DNA of 64,000 nucleotides from Myxococcales bacterium. GTDB lineage: Bacteria > Myxococcota_A > UBA9042. Each line of letters starts with the position of its first letter. Position 1 is the stretch's first letter. Below, piece after piece: positions 20,734 to 31,034 of this stretch. The position numbers and the translations under genes were made by a program. The notes beneath the pieces are model-generated. The model was not told the origin of the DNA. It did not search any database and worked only from the letters and a program-made list of their open reading frames with translations. The DNA lies in NCBI GenBank assembly GCA_009692425.1, contig SHZF01000018.1, positions 1 to 64,000 on the forward strand, written 5' to 3'.

Positions 20734-21282
20734 CTAGTCGTGGACGAGTTGGTGGCGCAGGCGGTTGAGGTGATTGCGAACCGAAGCGTCGTACACGGTA
20801 TTGCCGACGCGCACGACGAGCCCGCCGATGAGATCGACGTCGCTGCTCGCGCTGAGTTGCACTTCCTTGCCGAGCAAGCGCTCCAGCACGCCCTTGAGGC
20901 GCTCGACTGCGGCGTCGCCGAGCGCCGTGGCGGCCGTGACGTGGGCGTGCACGCGGCCCGTGCGCGCGTCGAGCAGGCTCGCGAACGCGCTCTCGATGGC
21001 CGGCAGGTCGCTGACGCGGTGCTTGTCGGTCAACACCATCACGAACGCGCGCGCCGTTCCGCCGATGCCCAGCCCGTCGAGCGCGCGCACCACGGCCGTG
21101 CGGCGCGTCTCGGCGGGAACCGTCGGGTCGGCCAGGAACGCGAGCGCCTCCGGTTCGCCACGCAGCACGCGGGCCAGGTTGCCAAGGGCCAGCGCCACCG
21201 CCGCCGCGTCGCCGCGCTCGTCGCACAACAGAGCGAGCGCGCGCGCATAGCGCCGGGCGACCTTGGACGACGTGGACTTCAT
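20734..21282 (-). CDS. atpH: ATP synthase F1 delta subunit
   Basis: 182 residues. The N-terminal helical domain contains the family pattern [15 protein letters not shown], and the C-terminus has [20 protein letters not shown], the conserved end of delta/OSCP, which fixes the peripheral stalk to F1. ATG 21282 gives a normal length. Tandem 30-bp repeats lie between it and the b' gene. Confidence 0.92.
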   Translation of the reverse strand: MKSTSSKVARRYARALALLCDERGDAAAVALALGNLARVLRGEPEALAFLADPTVPAETRRTAVVRALDGLGIGGTARAFVMVLTDKHRVSDLPAIESAFASLLDARTGRVHAHVTAATALGDAAVERLKGVLERLLGKEVQLSASSDVDLIGGLVVRVGNTVYDASVRNHLNRLRHQLVHD

Positions 21283-21298
21283 GCTCCGCTCCACTGCA

Positions 21299-21358
21299 AA
21301 TTTGCGCCGCCCGCGGCGACGGCCTGCCAATTTGCGCCGCCCGCGGCGACGGCTGGCA
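21299..21358. repeat. Two tandem 30-bp direct repeats between atpF (b') and atpH
   Basis: The 30-bp unit occurs at 21299-21328 and 21329-21358 with only a few mismatches at its end. It lies just upstream of the delta subunit start, inside the atp operon. It contains GCCGCCCGCGGCGACGGC and could form alternate RNA structures near the atpH ribosome binding region. Confidence 0.5.
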
Positions 21359-21370
21359 AAAGCTCCGCCC

Positions 21371-21988
21371 TCACGCGGCGGGCCGGCTGCCCGCGGGCAG
21401 TTCACTGAGTTCGCCGAGCGCCCGATCGACGAGGTGGGCGTGGCCGCTTGCATCGAGCCGCTCCCGCACGATGCGCTCAGCGAGTTGCAAGGCCAACGCT
21501 GCCGCCTCGCGCTCCAACTGGTCGCGCAATTTCTTTGACTCCTGTTCGAGCCGCTGCCGCTCTTCGGCGTTGACCCGCGCCACCTGGGTGCGGGCGTCGT
21601 GCAGGATACGGTCCATCTCGACCTGCGTGCCGGCACGGGCATCGGCGAGCAACCGCTCCAACTCGTCTTGCAGGCGAGCGATGCGCTGGCGGTATTCGTG
21701 TAGGCGCGCCTCGGCGGCGGCTTTCAATTCCTGGGCGGCCTGGATGTCCTTGGCGACATCCTGGTGGCGTTTGTCGAGCATCGCGGCGATCGGCCGGCGC
21801 CCGACATAGATCATGCCGCCGAAGAACACCACGAAGTCCAGGATGAAAAACCCTTGTACTTCAAGGCAGAAATGTGCGGGGTCGCAGGTCCCGGCGCCGC
21901 TGTCGCTACTGGCCAGGGCAGCGTGCGCGAGGCCCCACAGCGCGAGCGCCAGCGCGGAAACGAGGACAGTGCGCGTGGTGGGTCGCAT
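21371..21988 (-). CDS. atpF: ATP synthase F0 b' (b-type) subunit with signal-peptide-like N-terminus
   Basis: 205 residues from ATG 21988. Two hydrophobic segments are present: an N-terminal one resembling a signal peptide (TVLVSALALALWGLAHAALA) and the b-type anchor (FFILDFVVFFGGMIYVGRRP) followed by a long charged coiled coil to the end. Between them is CDPAHFC, two closely spaced Cys. Normal b subunits have only the second helix. It starts 4 bp after the other b-type gene. Peripheral stalk dimer with it. Confidence 0.85.
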   Translation of the reverse strand: MRPTTRTVLVSALALALWGLAHAALASSDSGAGTCDPAHFCLEVQGFFILDFVVFFGGMIYVGRRPIAAMLDKRHQDVAKDIQAAQELKAAAEARLHEYRQRIARLQDELERLLADARAGTQVEMDRILHDARTQVARVNAEERQRLEQESKKLRDQLEREAAALALQLAERIVRERLDASGHAHLVDRALGELSELPAGSRPAA

Positions 21989-21992
21989 GAGC

Positions 21993-22529
21993 CTAGCCCT
22001 CCACGAGCTTGGTCGCGATCTGGCGCGCCAGGCCGTCGGCATCCCGCTGCAACTCGACGCGTGCGACTTCGGCCTGGGCGCGCTGGAGCGCCAGACCCTG
22101 ATCGATGCGCTCGGTGGTCTCGGCGCGCGCCGTCGCGAGGAGGTCGGCGGCCATTTTCATGGTGGCGACCCGGGTCTCGGCGCGTTCCTGCAGCGCCTTG
22201 CGCTTCTGGGCAGCGATGGCCGTCTCATACTGCGCAACTTGATCGTCGGCGAGGTGGCGCATCGCCTTGGCGTCTGCGCGCGCGCCGTCGGTGCGGGCCT
22301 CGCGCTGCTCGATGCGGGCGAGCATGGGGTTGAAGATCAGGCCCGGCAGCACGAGCACGAGCAGGGCGAAGAGCCCGAACTGGATGAAGATCGTGCCATC
22401 GAGGTCGACGAGGCCCGCTTGCGCGACGTGGTCGGCGAGGCGGGCGGACCACTGGAGGACAGGGTCGCCCGCAGTGTCGGGCACGTGGTCGAGGCTCACC
22501 GGAAGCGGGACGGCAGTCAGGAGCGACAT
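21993..22529 (-). CDS. atpF: ATP synthase F0 b subunit
   Basis: 178 residues from ATG 22529 (MSLLTAVPLPVSL). One membrane helix (FIQFGLFALLVLVLPGLIF) followed by PMLARIEQREAR and a long Ala/Glu/Arg coiled coil, the b-subunit layout. First gene of the operon. A GTG start further upstream would add a Pro-rich leader with no support. Subunits a and c (atpB, atpE) are not adjacent and must lie elsewhere. Confidence 0.88.
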   Translation of the reverse strand: MSLLTAVPLPVSLDHVPDTAGDPVLQWSARLADHVAQAGLVDLDGTIFIQFGLFALLVLVLPGLIFNPMLARIEQREARTDGARADAKAMRHLADDQVAQYETAIAAQKRKALQERAETRVATMKMAADLLATARAETTERIDQGLALQRAQAEVARVELQRDADGLARQIATKLVEG

Positions 22530-22658
22530 CGCGTTCTCCGCGGGTGCGGCGGGTGCGGCCACCGACTGCGCCCGGGGCTTGGGCGGGTCGCGGGCCGCAG
22601 GCCGCACGACGACAGGCAAGGGCCGCCGGTCCACCGAAGAGTCCTGGCGGCGGCGCGC

Positions 22659-22687
22659 GGTGTACCGGAAAGCGCTGGTGGCGTCAA
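22659..22687 (-). promoter_or_regulatory. Sigma-70-type promoter of the atp operon
   Basis: On the minus strand: -35 TTGACG (5 of 6), 17-bp spacer, -10 TACACC (3 of 6). Transcription would start near 22652, about 123 nt before atpF. A dispersed repeat element begins about 12 bp upstream of the -35. Confidence 0.5.
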
Positions 22688-22698
22688 TGCGCCGGGCT

Positions 22699-22843
22699 GC
22701 CCCCGATCCGCCGCCTTCGGCGCAGTTCGTCGTTGCCGTCGTCGGTTGGCGGTTCGACGTACCCGAGGTACGCCTTCACTGCCAACCTCCTAGTCGCCTA
22801 GAACTGCATCCGAATTCGGCGGCCAGGGAGGGTCAGTCGGTGG
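22699..22843 (+). repeat. Dispersed intergenic repeat, copy A (about 145 bp)
   Basis: Shares long identical blocks with the region at 52810-52985 (opposite strand): one end CCCCCGATCCGCCGCCTTCGG, with GTACC and TACG blocks in the middle, and the other end TGCATCCGAATTCGGCGGCC, each well conserved over a divergent, length-variable middle (copy A is shorter by about 25-30 bp). Non-coding position, next to the atp promoter. No transposase. The two ends share an imperfect inverted GCCGCC...TTCGG core. Confidence 0.65.
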
Positions 22844-23140
22844 GTCCTGGCCGTGCCGCCTGCGCCTTTGCCGTGAGCACGCACCATCAACGCCGCCACC
22901 ATCGCCGTGGTAACCCTGCCGCCATGCCCGACCCCGCGCGCTGCTGGGGGCCTTTGGCGCGCGCACCGGCGTTTCCGCGCAATCCGTCGTGGCCGATGCC
23001 GCTTCGGCCGATGGAACACTAGCTGTTTTAAAGAGTTACGGTCGACGCATCGCGCATCGAAGTGGCAACGGGCCTGCGCCACACCTAGGCCTGGATCGCG
23101 ATGCAGCTTGAGCGTGAGATTGCGGGCGAGCCACGGGCGT
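22844..23140. other. Intergenic remainder, no gene recognised
   Basis: About 300 bp between the dispersed repeat and the rluF-like stop codon. No open frame with family features on either strand. A short AT-richer stretch occurs around 23020-23040 (tgttttaaagagttac), without a convincing promoter pair. Confidence 0.4.
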
Positions 23141-23905
23141 TCAAAACCGCTCGCCCTCCTGCAAGAACCGCCAGCGTCCCTCTTCGAGCCCGCCCAGCAT
23201 GACGCCGCCGACCCGCACGCGCTTGAGCCCGACCACGTGCAGGCCAACCGCTTCGCACATGCGCCGGATCTGGCGCTTGCGGCCTTCTCGCAGCACGAAG
23301 CGCAACTGGTCCGCGTTCTGCCACACCACCTCGCACGGCAGCAGCGGGCGATCGTCGAACACGAGGCCGTGGCGCAACCGCTGCAGGCCGGCCGGCGAGA
23401 GCTGGCCCTCGACGCGCACGAGGTACTCCTTATCGACGTCGTGGTCTGCGCCGACGAGCTGCTTCGCGACGCGGCCGTCCTGTGTGAACACCAGCAGCCC
23501 CTTGGAATCGATGTCGAGCCGGCCGGCGACCGCGAGGCCCTTGAAGTGCTCGGAGCGCAGCGGCGGGCCCGGCCAGCGGCGGTCACGGTTTGCTTCGATG
23601 ATCAGAACGATCGCGGGCTCGTAGCCGTGCTCAGGCTGGCCGGAGACGAAGCCGATCGGCTTGTTCAGCAGCACGGTGACCTGGTCGGCCTGGTGGCGAT
23701 CGGCCGCCGCGTCAAGGCGCACGTCGGCGTCAGCGCGTACCTTCTGACCCAGCACCGCGCGCTGGCCATCGACGGTCACGAGGCCGCGCTGCAAGAAATC
23801 GTCGGCCTCGCGCCGTGAACACAGGCCGAGTTCGGCCATGCGCTTGTTGAGGCGAACGAGGTCCGTGGCGGGCACCGCGGGAGGTGGGGCAGGACGGCGG
23901 ATCAC
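23141..23905 (-). CDS. rluF: 23S rRNA pseudouridine synthase, RluB/E/F family (RluF-like)
   Basis: 254 residues from a GTG at 23905 that overlaps the rapZ stop codon as GTGA. An N-terminal S4 RNA-binding domain ([20 protein letters not shown]) is followed by the catalytic domain with [19 protein letters not shown], whose Asp is the nucleophile, and the end motif [15 protein letters not shown]. The stretch [16 protein letters not shown] resembles RluF more than RluB. It modifies a uridine in large-subunit rRNA. The exact target base cannot be told from sequence alone. Confidence 0.85.
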   Translation of the reverse strand: MIRRPAPPPAVPATDLVRLNKRMAELGLCSRREADDFLQRGLVTVDGQRAVLGQKVRADADVRLDAAADRHQADQVTVLLNKPIGFVSGQPEHGYEPAIVLIIEANRDRRWPGPPLRSEHFKGLAVAGRLDIDSKGLLVFTQDGRVAKQLVGADHDVDKEYLVRVEGQLSPAGLQRLRHGLVFDDRPLLPCEVVWQNADQLRFVLREGRKRQIRRMCEAVGLHVVGLKRVRVGGVMLGGLEEGRWRFLQEGERF

Positions 23906-24798
23906 GGTTCGGCGCTCGCTGGACCCACGCGGCAGTCGCGGTGCTCGACGTAGACCCGACCGAGCCGGAGCACGCGCAGGTGGTTTGCCATCGCCTCGGC
24001 CAGCGTGACGCTGCGGTGCTGGCCGCCGGTGCATCCCAGCGCAATCGTCACGAGCGCGCGCCCCTCTTGGGCGTGCAGCGGCAGCACATGATCGCACAGC
24101 CCCGCCATCTTGCTGAGCGCGTCCATGCCACCGTGGCCCAGCACCCAGTCCGACACCGCAGCGTCGAGGCCGGTCAGCGGCGACAGCGCCGGCACGAAGT
24201 ACGGATTGTCGAGGTAGCGCACGTCGAACACGTAGTCGGCATCGCGCGGCAGGCCATGCTTGTAGCCGAAGCTGACCAGCGCGACCGTCAGCCGCATCCC
24301 GGCCGAGTGCTCCGGGTCGAACACGCGCTGCACCTGGCGCTTCAGTTGGTGCACGTTCAAGTCGGTCGTTTCGAGCCGTAGCGTCGTGTGCTCCCGGATG
24401 GCCAGCATCGCCGCCCGCTCGGCCGCGATCGCCTCCGTCACGGTGCCGGCCTGCCAGATCGGATGCTTCCGCCGCGTCTCGGCAAAGCGCCGGATCAGCA
24501 CGTCGTCGGCGCAGTCGAGGAAGAGGACCTCGGGCAGCACGCCTGCGTCGCGCAGCTTGTTCAGCGCCACGTCGAGGTCGCCCAGTAGCTGGCCGGCGCG
24601 CGCATCGATGCCGACGGCGATCGGCATGGTCGCCATGCGCTCGGCCAGCGTGTCATGCAACTCCAGCAACAGGCCCGACGGCAGGTTGTCGACGCAGAAA
24701 AAGCCGACGTCCTCAAGCGCGCGCAGGCACGTCGAGCGGCCGGACCCGCTCATGCCGGTCACGATGACGAAACGCGTGCTGCCTCGGGTGCTGGACAT
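23902..24798 (-). CDS. rapZ: RapZ-type P-loop nucleotide-binding protein
   Basis: 298 residues. Walker [17 protein letters not shown] near the N-terminus, the DNLP motif ([10 protein letters not shown]), and the C-terminal signature [26 protein letters not shown] plus [10 protein letters not shown]. RapZ homologues control glucosamine-6-phosphate supply by adapting RNase E to sRNA in enterobacteria; the mechanism elsewhere is less clear. Its start overlaps the rpoN stop by one base and its stop overlaps the rluF start, forming a tight operon. The usual neighbours hpf and ptsN are absent. Confidence 0.93.
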   Translation of the reverse strand: MSSTRGSTRFVIVTGMSGSGRSTCLRALEDVGFFCVDNLPSGLLLELHDTLAERMATMPIAVGIDARAGQLLGDLDVALNKLRDAGVLPEVLFLDCADDVLIRRFAETRRKHPIWQAGTVTEAIAAERAAMLAIREHTTLRLETTDLNVHQLKRQVQRVFDPEHSAGMRLTVALVSFGYKHGLPRDADYVFDVRYLDNPYFVPALSPLTGLDAAVSDWVLGHGGMDALSKMAGLCDHVLPLHAQEGRALVTIALGCTGGQHRSVTLAEAMANHLRVLRLGRVYVEHRDCRVGPASAEP

Positions 24799-26507
24799 CA
24801 GAACACCTTGCGCCGCCGCGACGACGGCTCGATGTCCATGGCCTCGCGGTACTTCGCCACCGTGCGGCGCGCGATCGTGATCGGTTGGCTGGGGCGCAAC
24901 GCGTCGACCTGGGCGTCAGTGCATTCCAGGCGCGCCAGCACCCTGCCGCGGTCGAGGTGGCCGGCGAGGATGTCGGCGATCTCCTGGTCCGACAGCGGCG
25001 CCGACGGCAGTTCCTTGTCGATCAGGCGCTTGATCCAGCCGCGCACGGCCTCGGCCGCCATGTCGTCGCCGCCGCCCGTCGCGGCGATGCGGCTGTTGAA
25101 GAAGAACTTCAGTTCGTAGATGCCCTGCGGCGTGTGCACATACTTTGCCGTGGTGACGCGGCTCACTGTCGATTCGTGCAGCCCCACGTCTTCGGCCACG
25201 TCGCGCAGCACGAGCGGCCGCAGCTTGTCGACGCCAAGATCGAGAAACGGCCGCTGAAACTTCATGATCGACTCAGTCACGCGCTGGATCGTCGATTGGC
25301 GCTGCTGGATCGAGCGGATCATCCACTGCGCCGCGCGCATCTTGTCGGCGAGGTACTCCTTGGCGGAGTCGTCGCCCTGGCCGGTGAGCGCGTCCTGGTA
25401 GTATTTCGAGACGCGCAGCCGCGGCAGGCCGTCTTCGTTGAGCACGACCACGTACTCCTCGCCCAGCTTGACCACGTAGACGTCGGGCGTGATGTAGCGC
25501 GCGGACTCGCCGTTGTAGAGGCGTCCAGGTCGCGGCTCCAGGGCGCCGAGCAGCCCCATCAGGCGCTCCAGTTCGTCAGGCGTGCAGCGCAGATCGCGGC
25601 GGATGGCTTCGCGGTTGCGTGCCTCGATGTCGGGCAGGTGGAATTCGATCAGCTTGAGCAGGCGTCGCTCGCGCGGATGCTCCTGGCGCGCTTGCACGAG
25701 TAGGCAATCGCGCAGGTCGCGCGCCGCCACGCCAGGCGGATCGAGGCTGCGCACGGCGTCGAGCACGGCATGCACCTCGGCCGGCGTTGCGCCATGCAGG
25801 GCCGCGATCGCACGCGTTGAGTTCGCCGCAAACACCTCCGTCTGGCAGCCGCGCGCCTCCGCCTCGACCTGCCACAGCTCGAGTTCTTTGTCGGCGAGCC
25901 AGAACAGGGAGAAGCCAAAGTGCCCGACCTCGACCTCCAGGCCTTGCGTGCGCGCGCGTCCAAGCAACATGGCGCGCACGGGCTCCGGCCCGGCCGAGAT
26001 GGTCAACCGGCTCGGGCGAAAGTATCCGTCGTCGTCCAGGTTGCCGATCAAATCGAGCGCGATCTCGCGTTGCAGGGGCGTCAGCGCCGTCGTGCCAAGT
26101 TGTTCCTCCATGACCTCGCCGAGCGATGCGGCCCGCGTCAGCGTCTGGGCGAGCGCGGGTCGCTCCTCGTCCTGATCGCGGTAGCTGCCGATGCCCTCCG
26201 TGGGGCCTTGTGCCAGGTCGGCGAAGTAGCTCTGCCAGTCGATCTCGGTGCGTTCGCGCGTCGCGGCCGGCCCTTCGATGCTCTGAACCACTCCCTCGCC
26301 GCCCGTGATCTGGTTCGACATCGCACCGTCGTTCGCGACCGGCGGAGCCTCTTCGAGCAGCGGGTTCTCGGCGAGCGCCTCCGAAATCGAATCGACGAGT
26401 TCGGTGCGCGACAGTTGCAGCAAGCGGATCGCCTGCTGCAACTGGTGGGTCATCACCAGCCGCTGCTCGAGGCGCTGCCCGACATGCATGCCGGTCCGAA
26501 TCTCCAT
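24798..26507 (-). CDS. rpoN: RNA polymerase sigma-54 factor with insertion in core-binding region
   Basis: 569 residues, longer than the usual about 480-500. Region I (Gln-rich MHVGQRLEQRLVMTHQLQQA), acidic linker, core-binding region, HTH region and the RpoN box ARRTVAKYRE (about 546-555) are all present. Between the conserved DGYF (about 160) and the helix beginning TRAIAALHG (about 231) there is an extra stretch of roughly 65-70 residues (including WLADKELELWQVEAEARG) not found in typical RpoN. ATG 26507 is the start. It initiates at TGGCAC-N5-TTGC promoters with AAA+ activators. One such promoter lies upstream, suggesting autoregulation. Confidence 0.93.
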   Translation of the reverse strand: MEIRTGMHVGQRLEQRLVMTHQLQQAIRLLQLSRTELVDSISEALAENPLLEEAPPVANDGAMSNQITGGEGVVQSIEGPAATRERTEIDWQSYFADLAQGPTEGIGSYRDQDEERPALAQTLTRAASLGEVMEEQLGTTALTPLQREIALDLIGNLDDDGYFRPSRLTISAGPEPVRAMLLGRARTQGLEVEVGHFGFSLFWLADKELELWQVEAEARGCQTEVFAANSTRAIAALHGATPAEVHAVLDAVRSLDPPGVAARDLRDCLLVQARQEHPRERRLLKLIEFHLPDIEARNREAIRRDLRCTPDELERLMGLLGALEPRPGRLYNGESARYITPDVYVVKLGEEYVVVLNEDGLPRLRVSKYYQDALTGQGDDSAKEYLADKMRAAQWMIRSIQQRQSTIQRVTESIMKFQRPFLDLGVDKLRPLVLRDVAEDVGLHESTVSRVTTAKYVHTPQGIYELKFFFNSRIAATGGGDDMAAEAVRGWIKRLIDKELPSAPLSDQEIADILAGHLDRGRVLARLECTDAQVDALRPSQPITIARRTVAKYREAMDIEPSSRRRKVF

Positions 26508-26568
26508 GCTCCGCCTGCGGCCCCACGCGGAGGCCTTCGACCGCACCGGGCCCGCCGGTGTCGCCCGC

Positions 26569-26598
26569 AGTGTACGCGTGCAGTGCATTTGCAGGCAA
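26569..26598 (-). promoter_or_regulatory. Sigma-70-type promoter in front of rpoN, overlapping the sigma-54 site
   Basis: On the minus strand: -35 TTGCCT, 18-bp spacer, -10 TACACT. The -35 shares bases with the -12 part of the sigma-54 element, so the two polymerase forms could compete. Start expected near 26562. Confidence 0.4.
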
Positions 26599-26610
26599 GA
26601 ATCGTGCCAA
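26595..26610 (-). promoter_or_regulatory. Sigma-54 (-24/-12) promoter upstream of rpoN
   Basis: The minus strand reads TTGGCACGATTCTTGC, an exact match to TTGGCACG-N4-TTGC. It points at rpoN, with the start expected near 26584 and a leader of about 77 nt. It implies that sigma-54 controls its own gene, as reported for some bacteria. Confidence 0.7.
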
Positions 26611-26634
26611 GGCGGGAAATCTCGACGTGTCCCC

Positions 26635-26663
26635 TTGACAACCGTGCGACGCGGGCCTTGTCT
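26635..26663 (+). promoter_or_regulatory. Sigma-70-type promoter of dnaJ
   Basis: A perfect -35 TTGACA at 26635-26640, 17-bp spacer, weak -10 TTGTCT. About 59 bp before the dnaJ ATG and directed towards it. Confidence 0.4.
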
Positions 26664-26721
26664 GGCGCGCCGGCGTGGTTCCCGAGGAAGGGCGGCCGAG
26701 CCAGACCGCTGCGGGGAGGCC

Positions 26722-27789
26722 ATGGCCAAGCGCGACTATTACGAGGTCCTGGGGGTCGCGCGCGATGTCGGCGAGACCGACATCAAGAAGGCGTTCCGCA
26801 AGGCAGCCATCCAGTACCATCCCGACAAGAATCCCGGCGACAGCGGCGCAGAGGAGATGTTCAAGCAGTGCGCTGAGGCGTACGACGTGCTGTCCGACGG
26901 GCAGAAACGCGCGCGCTACGACCGGTTTGGCCACGCCGCGTTTGAGACGGGTGGCGGCCCGGCAACGGCGCAGTACACGAACATGGACGACCTGTTCAGC
27001 CACTTTGGCGACATCTTCGGCGACATGTTCGGCGGGCGTGGCCGTGGCGGGCGCGGGCGGCCGGCGCGAGCGAGCGACCTGCGCTTCGACCTGACCGTCA
27101 CGCTCGAAGAAGCTTGCCTCGGCACCCGCAAGGAACTCGTGATCCCGCGCGTCGATGCCTGCGGCACCTGCCGGGGCTCCGGGTGCAAGCCGGGTACCCA
27201 GCCCGACGCGTGCTCGCAGTGCCAGGGGCGCGGGCAGGTCGGCCACCAGCAGGGCCCATTTGTCTTCACGGTGACGTGCCCGGCGTGCCAGGGGCAGGGC
27301 CGCCGGGTGCCCAACCAGAACCGCTGCGCCGACTGCAGCGGCGCCGGCCACGTGCGCGCGGAGAAGAAGGTGACCGTCAAGGTCCCGCCGGGCATCGACA
27401 CCGGCACGCGACTGCGCGTGGCGGGCGAAGGCGAGCGCGGCGACACGGGCCAGCAGGCGGGCGATCTCTACGTGGTGTTGTCGGTTGCGCCGCACGAGGT
27501 GTTCCAGCGCGATGGCGACGACCTGCATTGCGAGATTGGCATCGATGTGGTGCGCGCCGTGCTCGGCGGCGTCGTCGACGTGCCGACGGTCGAGGGCGCG
27601 GCCGAGAAGGTGAAGCTGCCGGGCGGCATCCAGCCGGGCGAGAAGGTGCGCATTCGCGGGCGCGGTGTGCCGCACCTCAACGGCTCCGGTCGCGGCGACC
27701 AGTTTGCCCACGTCAAGGTCGTGGTGCCGCGCAAGCTCAGCGACAAGCAGCGAGAATTGTACGAGCGTCTGGCCGCCGGGGCAGAGTAG
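26722..27789 (+). CDS. dnaJ: DnaJ co-chaperone
   Basis: 355 residues from ATG 26722. J domain at the N-terminus (RDYYEVLGVARDVGE, HPD in YHPDKNPGD), Gly-rich GGRGRGGRGR region, then four CxxCxGxG zinc motifs (CGTCRGSG, CSQCQGRG, CPACQGQG, CADCSGAG) and the C-terminal substrate-binding domain. All four zinc motifs are intact. It stimulates the DnaK ATPase. The frame is open further upstream, but this is the normal start. No dnaK or grpE nearby. Confidence 0.96.
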   Translation: MAKRDYYEVLGVARDVGETDIKKAFRKAAIQYHPDKNPGDSGAEEMFKQCAEAYDVLSDGQKRARYDRFGHAAFETGGGPATAQYTNMDDLFSHFGDIFGDMFGGRGRGGRGRPARASDLRFDLTVTLEEACLGTRKELVIPRVDACGTCRGSGCKPGTQPDACSQCQGRGQVGHQQGPFVFTVTCPACQGQGRRVPNQNRCADCSGAGHVRAEKKVTVKVPPGIDTGTRLRVAGEGERGDTGQQAGDLYVVLSVAPHEVFQRDGDDLHCEIGIDVVRAVLGGVVDVPTVEGAAEKVKLPGGIQPGEKVRIRGRGVPHLNGSGRGDQFAHVKVVVPRKLSDKQRELYERLAAGAE

Positions 27790-27875
27790 TACCCACGCCA
27801 GCTTGCCGTCTGACGCTGCTTCGGGGAAAGTTCGCGTCGCCGCCCCGCTGAGCCTAGGGCGGTTGAGGTGCCGCC

Positions 27876-29486
<1,611 letters not shown>

Positions 29487-29501
29487 CGGTGGCCTGGGCG
29501 G

Positions 29502-30254
29502 CTACTTGTCTGCCGGCCCCGGCCACCGCGCCGCTAGGCCATCGATATCGAACCGCGCCGCCAGGCCCTGCACTTGGAACCGCACTGGCCAGCCGCGTCT
29601 GGCTTGCTCCGGCAGGTTGGCCAGATCGACCTGCACGGCGCGCAACGCGATGCCCTCACCGTGGGACCACGACAGGCCGCCGTACAGGTCGTCGCCCACG
29701 ATCGGACACCCTGCCGCAGCCAGATGCACGCGCAACTGGTGCGAGCGCCCCGTCAGCGGCAACAACCGCCACGCTTGCAGTGGACCACCCGCCGTCGCGA
29801 TGGGCCCGAGCCACACTGCGACCGTCTCTGCCGGTTTGCCGTGCGGTGCCTCGAACGCGCGCTTCTTGCCCTTGGCGAGCCGCGAACGCCAGGTGACCGG
29901 CACGCCCGCCGCCATGCCGGTGGGGGCGTCGGCGGTCCACGCCTCGTAGGTCTTGCCGATCAGGCGGCTGGCAAAGCCGTCGTTCAGCGCCCGGTGTGCC
30001 GCGGCGTCGAGAGCGAACAACAGCAACCCGCTCACGGGCACGTCGAGGCGATGCACGGGCAGCACCGGCGTTGCCAGCGCGGCCTGCAGCCAGTGGCCGG
30101 CGACGGGGCGCACGTCGGCTGCGCCCTGGCGCCCCGGGATGGCCAGCCAACCCGGCGGCTTATCCAGCGCGACGAGCCCGCCGCCCTGCCAGACGATGCG
30201 CGGCGCTGTGTGCAGCGGCAGTTCGCTCTTGACGCCGATGGAGTTGCGATCCAA
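29502..30254 (-). CDS. RluA-family pseudouridine synthase
   Basis: 250 residues. Catalytic-domain motifs: LVALDKPPGWLAIPG, the nucleophile Asp in PVHRLDVPVSGLLLFA, and PLTGRSHQLRVHLAAAGCPI. No N-terminal S4 domain, as in short RluA/TruC-type enzymes. Start taken as TTG 30254, with no ATG or GTG nearby. Modifies uridines in rRNA or tRNA; target unknown. Convergent with the kinase gene and divergent from rplU. Confidence 0.8.
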   Translation of the reverse strand: MDRNSIGVKSELPLHTAPRIVWQGGGLVALDKPPGWLAIPGRQGAADVRPVAGHWLQAALATPVLPVHRLDVPVSGLLLFALDAAAHRALNDGFASRLIGKTYEAWTADAPTGMAAGVPVTWRSRLAKGKKRAFEAPHGKPAETVAVWLGPIATAGGPLQAWRLLPLTGRSHQLRVHLAAAGCPIVGDDLYGGLSWSHGEGIALRAVQVDLANLPEQARRGWPVRFQVQGLAARFDIDGLAARWPGPADK

Positions 30255-30255
30255 A

Positions 30256-30285
30256 CTGCCGCCCCTTCGCGCGAGCCGGTATACA
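30256..30285 (+). promoter_or_regulatory. Promoter of rplU-rpmA
   Basis: -35 CTGCCG, 18-bp spacer, -10 TATACA. Start expected near 30292, giving a short leader of about 22 nt before rplU with a GAGG ribosome binding site. Confidence 0.4.
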
Positions 30286-30313
30286 GGCCTGCCGCAACGA
30301 CCCTGAGGACGCC

Positions 30314-30631
30314 ATGAGCATCTACGCCATCATCCGCACCGGCGGCAAGCAATACCGCGCTGAACCCGGCGCCCAGTTGACGATCGAGAAGCTCGAAGCC
30401 GACTGCGGGGCCGAAGTCCTGTTCGAGGACGTGCTGCTTGTCGGCGGCGACGGTGCCACCCTCATCGGCACGCCCATGGTGCAAGGTGCGCGCGTCAAGG
30501 CGACCGTCGTCGAGCAGACGCGCGACACGAAGGTCCTGATCCACAAGTACCGCAAGCGCAAGAACAGCCGCAAGACGCAGGGCCACCGCCAGTCGATCAC
30601 GCGGGTCCGCATCCAGGCCATCGAGGTCTAG
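30314..30631 (+). CDS. rplU: 50S ribosomal protein L21
   Basis: 105 residues, normal length. Starts [20 protein letters not shown]; the C-terminal signature [20 protein letters not shown] is present. It binds 23S rRNA. Followed by rpmA after a repeat-bearing spacer of 121 bp, the usual rplU-rpmA pairing. An obg gene, common after rpmA, does not follow here. Confidence 0.97.
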   Translation: MSIYAIIRTGGKQYRAEPGAQLTIEKLEADCGAEVLFEDVLLVGGDGATLIGTPMVQGARVKATVVEQTRDTKVLIHKYRKRKNSRKTQGHRQSITRVRIQAIEV

Positions 30632-30712
30632 CGGATCGAGTTCCGGCCCGATCGATGTCCGGCTGGATCGACGTCCGGCCGGACCGACTCCGACCCGATC
30701 GACGTCCAAGCA
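30632..30712. repeat. Imperfect tandem repeats (about 16 bp x 5) between rplU and rpmA
   Basis: Five consecutive units of 15-17 bp based on GATCGACGTCCGGCC, with slips and substitutions, lie in the spacer between two ribosomal protein genes. Too irregular for a regulatory element of known type. Confidence 0.5.
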
Positions 30713-30752
30713 CCCGGCGCCCGTCCTTCCGCTCCCCCTCACGAGGTTCCCG

Positions 30753-31007
30753 ATGGCTCACAAGAAAGGTCAAGGCTCGTCGCGCAACGGCCGCGACTCC
30801 AACCCGCAGTATCGCGGCATCAAGGTGTACGGCGGCCAGACCGTGACGGCCGGCGCGATCCTCGTGCGGCAGGTCGGCTCCGTGTTCCACGCCGGCCGCA
30901 ACGTGGGCACGGGCAAGGACTTCACGCTGTTTGCGATGGCTGAGGGCAAGGTCGAGTACGCCAAGTCGAAGGGCCGCCGCTGCGTGATGGTCGTTCCCGC
31001 AGCGTAG
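30753..31007 (+). CDS. rpmA: 50S ribosomal protein L27
   Basis: 84 residues. Begins [20 protein letters not shown], the L27 pattern; the mature N-terminus reaches the peptidyl transferase centre. Ends with a strong intrinsic terminator 28 bp later. Confidence 0.97.
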   Translation: MAHKKGQGSSRNGRDSNPQYRGIKVYGGQTVTAGAILVRQVGSVFHAGRNVGTGKDFTLFAMAEGKVEYAKSKGRRCVMVVPAA

Positions 31008-31034
31008 CTGGGCCGTTGCGGCGGTCTTCGGCTG

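Noticed and set aside
23056-23070. TGGCAACGGGCCTGC resembling a sigma-54 site
   Set aside because: Three conserved positions differ and no gene lies downstream on that strand.
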